Source: Taxillus chinensis
Taxonomy: Eukaryota > Streptophyta > Magnoliopsida > Santalales > Loranthaceae
NCBI GenBank assembly: GCA_023512835.1
Contig: CM042088.1
Location: forward strand, 11,834,078-11,898,077
Direction of reading: 5' to 3'
Length of the DNA: 64,000 nucleotides
Made by a program: the position numbers and the translations under genes. Every line of letters starts with the position of its first letter. The first letter of the stretch is position 1. This document shows, piece after piece, positions 32,205-42,458 of the stretch. The notes under the pieces are model-generated. The model had not been told where the DNA came from and ran no database searches. It saw only the letters and a program-made list of their open reading frames with translations.

Positions 32205-33343
32205 CTCTCAAAGCTACGAAAATTCCTAGCATACCGAGGAATGATGATACGGGCGCGTCCGAGAATTCTGATTCTGACGAGAAGGAGGAGATAGCTCTTC
32301 TCATCAAATCCTTTGAGCGATTCCTACGGAAAAGCAGAAAAGGATTCAGGAGACGCTCCTCATCATCTTTCCAAAGGAAGGAGCGACCGGAGTCCAGTTC
32401 CCAGGAATGCTACAACTGTGGGAAAACCGGTCACTGGGCCAAGGACTGTAGATCCAAATCTAAAGTGGCCGAGAAAAGTGATAAGGTAACTCCTTGCTGC
32501 TCCACCTCAAACAACAGCAAGAACAAGAGAAAGGCGTTCGTCACAAAATACGTCAGTGGCTCCGAAGAAGAGGAGGAATCCTCGGATGATGAGCCAACTC
32601 CCAAGCCAAACGTCTGCCTCATGGCAAATTCTGAGGTACATTTGATCTCTGAGCTCATGAGTAAATTAGAATATCTTATTACTGAACGTGATCATGAAAA
32701 GAATGAGAGACTAATAATTACTCAAATGTACAAAGATATGGAAAGTCAGAATAAATGTCATGAGATCACTGTTGCTAGATTAGAAAAGGACATAACTGAC
32801 TTCATGAGTAAAGAGGATTGGTATCATGATCTAAGAGCTGAAAATCATCTATTAAATATCAACCTAATGGGCCTAAAAGTCATTGTGAAACGACTCGAGA
32901 ATGAACTTGAACAAGAAAAGGAAATAAATCGTAAGTGGCTAAAATCCGGGGAAATAGCCTCTACATTTAGGACTGATCCGGATAATATTCGAGTCAAACC
33001 TGGCCTAGGTTCCGAACCATTGACTTCCACTGCTCATGCTACTGAGTGTCCTCCGGACTTCACTCTGAAACTAACCAACTTATATTCTGTTAGTACGTCT
33101 AAACCGTTGGATGGTTTCATTTCAGGTGGCACTATAGTTTATGATTGTGGAAGAGAGGCTGTTACTGTTATTCCCGAAACAGTAGCACCCGTAACTAATG
33201 ATGAAGGGAAGGCTGCTGCAGTTCAAGCCAAAACTGTAGCACCCGAAAAGAAAGGAAAGGCTAAGGCTGACGCATCTAGGGTCAAGAGCGCGTCACCCAA
33301 ACGCAATGGATTAGGCCATAGGGAACAGAGTAGAAAATCGTAA
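32205..33343 (+). pseudogene. gag: Gag C-terminal part: zinc knuckle and coiled coil
   Basis: Frame 2. A CCHC knuckle CYNCGKTGHWAKDC is at 32408-32449. An acidic/basic linker (SGSEEEEESSDDEPTPKP) and a long Glu/Lys/Leu-rich segment with coiled-coil character (about 32640-32930) follow, then a Val/Ala/Lys-rich tail. The stop is at 33341-33343. Extended gag of this sort fits SIRE-like elements. Confidence 0.75.
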
Positions 33344-33945
33344 AATCTAAGAGACCTGTACCCCCTGTTTGTACTCCGCATTATAGTGTCTGTTCCATCT
33401 GTAGGGAAATAGGTCATTATCACTATGAATGTTGGAGTTTATCTGATAACTGGCTTTGTAATCAAGTTTTTATCAATAAAGATCAGCTAAATAAAAGAGG
33501 TTCTTCGAGCAAGACAAAATCTAAACCTCAAAGGAGTGTCTCCCCAAAGAAAACCCAAGAAAAAGTAACAGCTGAAACTAACAAATTAAGGTCAACCTGG
33601 AAAGCTAAAAATCCTAGCAAAGTTAAATCCGGAACTGTTGACATTAATGTTGTTCCTTCTAACCACTTGAAACAAGTTTGGGCACCAAAAGTGTAAACTG
33701 TTGTCTTTCAGGAGCATCTCTGGAATACATTGTCGGAACACTTGAAGGCAAAGATCAATCAAAGCAAGTGGATCCTTGATAGTGGATGCTCCGGACATAT
33801 GACGTGTGATCAAACTCTACTTGTTGAAGTTAATGACAAACGAGGTCTATCCGTGTCATATGGTGACAACAGCAAAGGTAAGACTGTCGGGTATGGCACT
33901 TTAACCAATGGCTGTGTATCTATCACAGAGTTGCACTAGTCGAAG
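33344..33945 (+). pseudogene. pol: Second CCHC knuckle and aspartic protease of element C
   Basis: Frame 1. A second CX2CX4HX4C module, CSICREIGHYHYEC, lies at 33391-33432. After a Lys/Ser-rich linker, TAA near 33694 interrupts. The protease follows from 33730: KWILDSGCSGHMTCD with catalytic Asp codon 33778-33780, then LSVSYGDNSKGKTVGYG. A frameshift near 33935 leads to VEGLEHNLLSVSNLCDKGF in frame 0. Confidence 0.82.
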
Positions 33946-34984
33946 GTTTGGAGCATAATTTGCTAAGTGTCAGTAATTTATGTGACAAAGGATTTACTGT
34001 TTTCTTTATGTCCAACACCTGCACAAGAGGGAAAACTTATCCGGAGATGTTAAGTTATCCGGATCAAGAGATGGGGACATATAATCAGTGGTCTTAAGAA
34101 ATAATTCTTCTGACCCTGTGTGCTTCCTCACTACAGCATCAGATGAAGATAGTTGGCTATGGCACAAGCGATGCGCACATTTAAACTTTAAGACCTTATC
34201 TAAGTTAGCATCACTCGATCTTGTCACTGGTCTACCTAAACACAAATACTCTAGAGACTCTCTCTGTCGAGAATGCCAACTTGGCAAACAGACCAAACAT
34301 AGTTTTAAGAGCAAATCAGTTAATTCAATAACTGCTCCTCTACAACTTCTTCATATGGACCTCTGTGGTCCCATTTCTGTTCCTTCACTAGTTGGTGCGA
34401 GATATACCCTTGTGGTTATCGATGATTTCACCAGGTACACATGGGTGATGTTCCTGAAATCTAAGGATCAAACCTTTGAGCATCTTGTAGATCTTTTCAA
34501 CTGGATAAGCAATTCACAAGGATTGAGCATTAAATGCATCAGGAGTGATCATGGTACAGAATTTGATTTTTCCGAAATGAGATCATATTGTTCTGAACAG
34601 GGCATTCAGCACGACTTCTCTGCGCCCAGAACTCCATAGCAAAATGGGGTAACTGAGCGCAAGAATCACACTTTAGTCGAGGCTGGCAGATCTATGTTAG
34701 CAGGGGCAAAGCTTCCTCTTAGTCTATGGGCTGAAGCTGTGTCCACTACCTGCTATGTTCAGAACAGGACTCTAATAAATAAATCTACCATGAAAACACC
34801 CTATGAGATGTGGAGAGGACGAAAGCCTTCAATTTCACATTTTAGAACTTTTGAGTGTACTTGTTATATATTGATCAACGGCAAAGAACCCGGAATAAAT
34901 TTGAACCAAAATCTGATGATGGGATTTTTGTCGGGTACTCATTACATAGCGAAGCTTATCGGGTCTTCAATAGAAAACTTTTAA
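33939..34984 (+). pseudogene. pol: GAG-pre-integrase and integrase of element C
   Basis: Frame 0 to about 34085, then frame 2 from 34088. HHCC: WLWHKRCAHLNFKTL and CRECQLGKQTKHSF. Catalytic codons: Asp 34358-34360 (HMDLCGP), Asp 34547-34549 (IRSDHGTEFD), Glu 34655-34657 (NGVTERKNH). TAG 34637-34639 lies just before the Glu, where most relatives have a Gln codon (one C to T change). A frameshift near 34870 carries coding into frame 1. Confidence 0.88.
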
Positions 34985-37002
34985 AAGTTGAAGAATCTAT
35001 CCATGTAACCTTTGATGAAGCTAACCTGGATTGGTCTAAAGTTGCTTCTTCAGGTTCCAATATACAGGTTCAGGATAGTAACATCGACTATTCAAAGTTT
35101 ATGAATATTCCTGCTACACACACTGACCAACCACGTAGCACCAGTGAAGCACAAAGAAATGATATGGATGATGCTACGGATGAATTAGACTCTGGACCTT
35201 AATTCATCTCCGGACATATTTCTACGGATATTCAAAATATCAGAGTACCTTCCAATCCATCCGAACCAGTTACTACTGAAATGAACAGTATCAGAGAACC
35301 TCAGAGTACTCCAAAACCTATTAATACGGATAATACTGGTCCGGAAGAAGCTCAATCAATGGACGAACAAGAGCCACCTAATCTGGGAGAACTTCAAATT
35401 ACTCAAGATCAACCATCACATGCACAGAATTACAGGTGGACTCGAAACCACCCTTCAGAACAAGTGATTGGTGATCCTACTGTTGGTGTAAGAACAAGAG
35501 CAGCCACCTCCAACATTTGTCTTTACTCATGTTTTCTATCTCAAATAGAACCAAAGGTGGTAAAGGAAGATCTTCAGGATTAGAACTTGATAGAAGCCAT
35601 GCAAGAAGAACTGAATCAATGTAAGAGAAATGATTTGTGGACTCTAGTACCAAGGCCCAAGTCTCAGCAAGTCATTGGAGTTAAATGGGTGTTCCGAAAC
35701 AAGCTTGATACGGATGGTATAGTAATCCAGAACAAAGCCAGACTGGTAGCCAAAGGATATCGTCAAGAAGAAGGAATAGACTATGACGAGACCTTTACTC
35801 TAGTAGCAAGACTTGAGGCAATCAGAATGTTTCTGGCGTATGCTTCATATGAAGACTTCATAGTTTATCAAATGGACGTCAAAAGCGCATTTCTGAATGG
35901 AGATCTTCAAGAGGAGGTGTATGTTGAACAACCACCCGGTTTCTTTGAACCCAAGGCTGGACATCTAGTTTACAAGCTACGGAAAGCCTTGTATGGGTTG
36001 AAGCAAGCTCCAAGAGCCTGGTACGACACACTGTCAGAATTCCTACTTGCTCACAACTTTCAAAAACGGAAGATAGACACCACTTTATTTCTACGGAAAG
36101 AGAATGGACATACTCTGATGACTGGCAAGTTTGAGATGAGTATGATGGGAGAACTGTCCTACTTCCTTGGAATAAAAGTTAAACAATTGAAGGAAGGAAT
36201 CTTCATTAACCAAGCAAAGTACACACGTGATATTATTAAGAAGTTTGGTATGGAAGGTTCATCTCCCGTCAAGACTCTGATGCCAGTCAGTGCCAAGTTA
36301 GACCCTGATGTGGACGGCAAATCAGTAAATGTGACTGAATACAGAGGGATGATAGGATCTTTGCTGTATCTTACAATAAGTCGCCCGGACATTATGTTTA
36401 CAACTTGCATTTGTGCGCGATATCAGGCGAATCCCAAGGAGTCACATATACTTCATGTTAAACGGATTTTCAGGTATCTCAAAGGAACGATGAATTTGGG
36501 ACTCTGGTACCCAAAGGAGCCAAACTTCACCTTATCCGGATACTCTGATGCTGATTTTGCTGGGTGTTGCATCGACAGGAAAAGCACAAGCGGTACGTGT
36601 CAGTTCCTTGGAAATAGATTAATTTCATGGTTCAGCAAGAAGCAGAATTCCGTATCAACCTCTACTGCTGAGGCGGAATATATAGCTGTTGGGAGTTGCT
36701 GCGTACAACTACTCTGGATGCAAAGTCAACTTACGGACTACGGTTTCAATATGACATCTATTCCACTCTACTGCGACAACACTAATGCAATTGCTATAAG
36801 CAACAATCCTGTCATGCATCCAAAGACAAAGCACATTGAGGTCAGGTATCACTTCATTCGCGATCATGTTCTCAAAAAGAATATATCTCTAGAACATGTT
36901 GCTACTGAAGATCAATTGGCAGACATTCTTACAAAGCCCCTACCTGATGCAAGATTTTCTGAACTACTCTTCAGGTTAGGTATGCTTGACTTTTCTGCAT
37001 AG
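34855..37002 (+). pseudogene. pol: RT and RNase H of element C, catalytic YVDD segment deleted
   Basis: Frame 1 to TAG 37000-37002 with stops at 35200-35202 and 35581-35583. Copia [55 protein letters not shown]. After ENGHTL the sequence jumps in frame at about 36117/36118 to [18 protein letters not shown]; the roughly 25-30 residues with the YVDD active site that belong between are absent. RNase H is complete: [51 protein letters not shown]. This copy cannot polymerise. Confidence 0.9.
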
Positions 37003-38702
37003 CTTCACTTAAATCAATCAACAGTATGTCTTCAGAACATGCATGGTGCGTTTATTAAAAGTAAAGGATTCATACCAAATTTAATTTTCGATCATACTTA
37101 CTGCTTAACGTGTCCTATGCGTCTGATAAATACCAAAGTTCCGTAATGGGAGGATGCTTGCGTTTCCCGACTGGAATCATTTAAGCCAACTTGATTAAAA
37201 CTTATATGAATAATCTATTTAGGATCTCATGATCTTATTTCCCATTATCCACCACATGATACATGCTGGTTCATTTAGATTTCTCTATTATCATGTATAG
37301 TTGAAGTTATGAAATGGGTTACCACGGAATGTCTGGCGGATGTATATGCAGTCGCAGTCTGATCAGCTTCTGAAGTATAGTTTCCTAAAAGGGTAGACAG
37401 CACTCACTTTCTCTAAGCAGGAAACATCAATCGAGAGGATCGCATGGTCTACGGGGGAGAAAATGCTCTATTGATAAATCTAGTAATACCCCTCGTATAT
37501 GTCTCATGATCCCTTTCCTGGCTGTCTATCTGAGGGGGAGTCTTTCACTGAGAGGATCACATGGTCTAAGGGGGAGCAAAAGCTTCATTTATTACTTATG
37601 TAATGACCCATTTTATGTCTCGGATGCTCCTTCCTCTAAACTTTCACTTCCGAATCTAACTGGACATGCAATACTGAATCGGAATTGTGGCGTGGGTGGA
37701 TGTTTTTCTATCCTCAACTGTGCATTTTAATCGAACAATCATCTGCCTGCTTTTGACATGTGTTCATATTTCCAGTTTCACTCATGAATCCTAACTTGAG
37801 AAAATCATATGATTTTTAATTTAACTTAGCTATCGCTGTCAGTATGAAGGTTTTGCTATGTTGACCAATATGAACTTTTGTGTTTATCAGTTGTCATATG
37901 CATTTTCTTCAGTAATTTGATCATAATTCATATGTATGTGTCTTGTTACTATTCTTCCATATGCATAAGTTCTGTCTCCTTTTAGTTTGGATTATGATGT
38001 TCTCACCAAGTCTATTTGATCCATATCCGTACTAACTCAACCTGTTAGTGTACTGTTTCTTTAGTTTATCTTTTCAGCTACAGTTTCAGATTCGCTTTGC
38101 ACTTCAATGCTCTATCTTGTTTTGATGTCTCGGATTTGAAGTGTTGTGGTACTTCTTATTTCCTCGACACCAAGACAGCAAAGGAATCATTTTTACTCAG
38201 CACTCAGCTTTTACGGACAGTTAGTCTTTCATCCGGATATAGTTCACCCGTACACTATCAAGCCCGGATGAGAGTTGGTTTGTTTCCTCCTAAACCTTGG
38301 AATTCTCAATTTGCGATAAACCAAGTGATTATCCTACATCGCATCTTTTTGAGGAAGACTAATGATGATTCATTAAATGCACGTCTCGAGCCCTGTAATT
38401 TGTCTTTTCAAAATTCGGCAGTATGAATACAGTTGTTATTTGACTGGTTAGCACGGCCTCCACGTAATTAGTTTACTCGACAGCACTAATACATCAAGTC
38501 TAATGACATCGGATTGTCAGGCGGATCACTGCTCATCTCGCTTAAACCCGAGACCCGCTGGCTTCCACAGAATGGGTCCTATTAATACTGAACTCTCACG
38601 CGAGTGCGAGGATATTGCTTTCATTACTCAAAACCCTAACTCTTCGTTGCTCTCTATTCACCAAAGACCTCTCCTTCCTTCTCCTTCAATCTTCAAATCT
38701 AA
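37003..38702 (+). other. Element C spacer between pol and post-pol ORF
   Basis: About 1.7 kb, AT-rich, no credible ORF. Two related purine-rich blocks, GCATGGTCTACGGGGGAG near 37442 and ACATGGTCTAAGGGGGAG near 37559, each preceded by GAGAGGATC, look like PPT copies. A start of coding is at ATG 38703 after CTTCAATCTTCAAATCTAA. Confidence 0.6.
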
Positions 38703-40301
38703 ATGGCATCTTTCGCTCTTTACGGCGTTGTTCCTGGCCATCTTGTCGATTGGGCCGGCATTTCCGACCCTCGTGCCTGGCTCGAGGAGCTTCGCTCCTT
38801 GTTAGCCTCCAGTGGTCTTCTCGACATCGTCTCTGCTCCTGTAGGTCTTCTCATCTCCGACGTCAGATCTTTCTATGAGCACTTCGAATCCCGTGACCAC
38901 TCGATTGTCTCTGGTATCCGAGGCAAACCCATCAAGATCACTCCTCAAGTGATTCGTGACACCTTCAATCTCCCCAGCGGCAGTGATTTCTGGCCGAGCG
39001 CTTCAACCATGGCTACTGCCATGGGATGTCCATCTAAAGTGAAGGAATACAAGCTGAAGTCTTTCCAAGGCCCTACCGTTGTATGACCACCATACTCAGT
39101 CGATGCTTACTGGCTTGCTCTACGGCGCTTGAATCAGTCCCGTACGATTTGCTCCTGGCGATGTATGTGGTCTTTGAGAAGTTGCCTCTTGACTGGGGCG
39201 ATTTTCTTTTTTCGGATTATGCGGAATGGCAAAAGAAACTCGTCTTTCGGACGGATTCTCTCCCACCTCTTCAGACATCTGCGTCCCGAGCACTTCTAGG
39301 ACCAGTTAACGATACCCTTCCCGCAGAATTTTTACTTTCGTCATCTCACCTCCGATGGGACGCTTACTGTCCGCCGTCCTCCTGTATCTCGTGCACCCGT
39401 TGTAGTCTCAGAACATCATGATAGTTCCGTTGGTGACCCTGCCCCTAGCTCGGGTCACGAGGTTAGCTCAGCTCCTCGGTCTTCACGTATCCGGTCCATT
39501 GCCGCTCCGGCACACTCCCGCAGTTCACAGTACAGTATTCGTGATGCTGTAGGGCCCTCTCAGCCGTTTCCTCATGACACTGTTTCTTCAGCCCCTCCTG
39601 CTGATGCCCCTGCTGATATCTCTCCTGCTGCTGCTGCCAATGCTGCTGCTGGTGATCCTGCACCCACCTCTCCGATGAGTGCTATAATTGCTGCTGTCAT
39701 TGGTGACATACCTACCTCTTCTTCAGCTGCCTCTCCAGCACGCCCTATTGACCCTCACGACTACCTCGACCATCTTCCCGCCGATATTCTGACTGACTGC
39801 TGGCTCCGGTTTAGTCTCGCTCACACTATAGACATCTCTGAATCTGCTCTCCGGGATCTGACTCAAGTTGTGGGTCGTCCCTCTCGCCCTCTTCGCCGAT
39901 CTTCCAAACCGGGGGAGAATGTCTCATCTGATCCAGCTCCCTCCACTACTGCTCCTGACACTACTGACGTTCCCAGTCGAAGCCGAAGATCTGCACCCAC
40001 CCTTCCTCCGGGTCTCCCGGTTCCCAAACGCAGCCGCTTCTCTGGACCGTCCAGCGCTGCTCCTGCTCCTTCTGATTATCCCAGCTCCTCCACTGCAGCT
40101 CCCTCCTCTTCTGATCAGGCTCCACAAGTCACGTTTCTCCCATCATATGCTGAATTCGATCCATATGATTCAGATGGGCGTGTACTTGCAGCCATGCTAG
40201 CATATGCGAGTGCTGCTCCCTCTACCCCAGAAAGGTGCTTGTCATCTCTGTCCCCTTTCTCCCTTGAAGACATAAGCACCCTACTGTCGGAGAAAGAATA
40301 G
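38703..40301 (+). pseudogene. Post-pol ORF of element C: plant-transposon-type domain plus P/S/A-rich linker
   Basis: Frame 0 38703-39086, frame 2 39083 to about 39325, frame 0 again to TAG 40299-40301: two indels and otherwise open. The N-terminal part (ISDVRSFYEHFESRDHSIVS, IRGKPIKITPQVIRDTFNLP; later LLLAMYVVFEKLPLDWGDF) resembles the putative plant transposon protein domain (PF20167 type) found beside many plant retroelements, function unknown. From 39423 to 40140 it is Pro/Ser/Ala-rich with a basic patch PVPKRSRF. No transmembrane helix is evident, so an env role is not supported. Domain naming is by recognition only. Confidence 0.6.
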
Positions 40302-40806
40302 TTCTCTACTGAGGACATTGACAATTTTACCTTGGCGGTAAAGGAAGAGATGAGGTTGTTTCCCACCTTGTATCAAGACGAGCATATGTTCGAAATCCTA
40401 CCTTGCTGGCTTGATCACTACCTTCCTGAAGTAGACTTCATTCTGACCCTCATAAATGGAACAGCTGAGAACAGCAAACCATGGAAAAATCTTACAACTG
40501 TTCTCATTCCATACAGGATCAGGACTCCTCATCACATGCTCGCATCAGGTTCTGCACGACTCCCATCAGGTTGTGGGACACCAGATGAGAAGAAGCCAAC
40601 TCGGACCATTGCTCCGGACTCTGTCAGAGGCTGTTAGATAGAGTGGACTTTTCGAATCAATTGGCCAACCTCCTCTGCTTCCCAATGCTCTCCTCAATTT
40701 GTCAATTTTGAGCAAAAAGGACGTTCCCCAACAACCTGACGGAGAAAGCTGTGGAGCCTATGTCTGTTACTTTATTAGGTACCTTTTGAAGTATGATCCC
40801 AACTAG
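40302..40806 (+). pseudogene. Ulp1/C48-like cysteine protease remnant at the end of element C
   Basis: Continues the post-pol frame (frame 0) past TAG 40299. TTVLIPYRIRTPHHML gives a His (codons 40530-40535) in the position of the Ulp1 catalytic His. A Trp-Asp (codons 40574-40579, one frame over) sits about 15 residues on, and VPQQPDGESCGAYVC (frame 1) supplies Gln 40732-40734 and Cys 40750-40752, exactly six residues apart as in Ulp1. Order His-Asp-Gln-Cys and spacings fit SUMO-protease fold enzymes of family C48. At least two frameshifts and the stop make it inactive. Ulp1-like genes are known in plant Mutator elements; presence in a copia element is the unusual point. Confidence 0.6.
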
Positions 40807-41032
40807 AATTACTTTTTCTTGTGCACTATAGAACAGTTTAAGCGGCTAAGGGAGCAGGCAGCAACTAAAATCTTCAAGTACAGTAAGCCTTACAATTCTT
40901 AGTATAACTTTTGTACTAAGGCTTACTTTGTATTACTGTTGCTGATATAGTGAAAATTTCTTTTATTTATCCTCATCTCTGTATATCTTGCTGCCTAACT
41001 GGAACAGATTACAAAGGGTTTGGCACATCCAT

Positions 41033-41044
41033 ATTGGGGGAGAT
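41033..41044 (+). other. Polypurine tract of element C
   Basis: TTGGGGGAGAT directly before the 3' LTR start TGTTGGATC at 41045. The interval 40807-41032 before it has no gene. Confidence 0.82.
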
Positions 41045-42036
41045 TGTTGGATCAAACCTAGGATTTGGATGATGCGGATCAAACCTAATGTAATTTGATT
41101 TTAGTTATTTCATGTTTATTTTAAGTTTGTGCAGAAGATTAAATTGTTATCCGGACCTACTCCTGTAAGAGCAAAGCATAGGACAGGATACATAATCCTG
41201 ATCCGGAACATCATGAGTGTCGTCTAACACTTGGTAAATAACCAAGTCTTCATCCGGAGTTAGGACTCTCTCGTACGAACTAATCACCTGTGAAAAGGAC
41301 TAAGGATTCCGCGCTCTTATTGTTGATTGGACTAAGTTATTTTATGCGGAATGAGAATCCGAGTCTACGCCTCATACGGAGTAAGAGAGATTTGTTATAG
41401 AGAAAGAATTAAGTCCTTCGCTCAAGCTGTCTAAGGAAAAGAAGATTCGGAATAAGGAATCCGAGTCTTTCATTGGAGCGGAGTAAGGACAACTGATGCG
41501 GAGTAAGGACATTTGATGCGGAATAAGAAATCCGAATCATTACTCAAGCGGAGTAAGGAACTCTCGCGGAGTAAGGAAGCACTGATGCGGAATAAGGATT
41601 CTGTATATCTACTTCATGTGGAGTAAGGAAGCGCTGACACGGGATAAGGATTTCAGGACTTCATGTATACGGAGTAAGCAATAACTAATATGGAGTAAGG
41701 ATCCGAACCTCGTTGATACGGAGTAAGGAAAGCTACACCGGATTAAAAGGACGCTACTTCAACTTATCAATACCGCATTTATGATATCTGCTCGCTGTAT
41801 TCCGATGTAAGACAAACTCATTGAAGATCTAAACTGTCTTACACGTGGACCACTCAGAGATGTGGATGCAGTCCCAAATGTAGTTGGAAGCGAGTGAAGC
41901 TATTTAATTTACTTATGCTCCAATATTTCGAGCTCCACATCCGAAGCAGTTATAGCAGAAGCATTTTCCGAGAAGAATTCAATGTCTACACAGCGCTCGG
42001 AAAACAGAGTTCCAAGATAGATTCCTAGGATGTCTC

Positions 42037-42075
<39 letters not shown>

Positions 42076-42395
42076 TTTGTAGTGTTTTACAAAAAAAGAG
42101 TGCGTACACATACAAAGGAAAAGTGATACGCGCGTGAGCAAAAAAAAATTGTACAAGAGCTTGTAGAGATTATCAACGCCAGTGTGTGTGATTGTAAAAC
42201 CGAGCGCTAGTGTAATCAGCTAACTGCTGCTTATTTTGTTATAATTATCATTTGATAATAAAGCAAAATACTTTCACTATCTGGTTATCTTCCGCACTGA
42301 TTTTATATCCTTTAACCAGATTGTGAAACACCTATGAGAAAAGAGTTTTTGATTTAAGCCTATTCACCACCACTCTAGGCAAATAGGGACCAACA
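41045..42395 (+). repeat. Element C 3' LTR (1351 bp)
   Basis: TGTTGGATC...GACCAACA, mate of 29972-31334. Differences are mostly single substitutions plus the TA run (42038-42075) and the C-run, which is absent here. Confidence 0.93.
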
Positions 42396-42458
42396 AAAAT
42401 GACTCCTTCCTATCTTTGTACACTGTTTGTATACAAACAATGCACAAAGAGGAGCAGC
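42396..42458 (+). other. End of element E internal region with PPT
   Basis: Resumes E with AAAATGACTCC and ends in the PPT AAAGAGGAGCAGC (42446-42458), one base different from A. Confidence 0.85.

Larger units (their letters stand above)
29972..42395 (+). mobile_element. Element C: Ty1/copia retrotransposon with post-pol ORF (SIRE-like)
   Basis: Complete: 5' LTR 29972-31334, primer site, gag, protease, integrase, RT, RNase H in copia order (integrase before RT), a 1.7-kb spacer, a post-pol region of about 2.1 kb, PPT, 3' LTR 41045-42395, TSD AAAAT. The LTR pair differs by roughly 3-5 percent by eye, so it is not very young. Several stops and frameshifts, and the RT active site is deleted. 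Large extra ORFs after pol are known in the SIRE/Maximus lineage; lineage placement is inference. Confidence 0.92.

Noticed and set aside
38703..40301. Envelope gene in the copia element
   Set aside because: Position fits env-like ORFs of SIRE elements, but no signal peptide, transmembrane helix or coiled-coil fusion region is visible.
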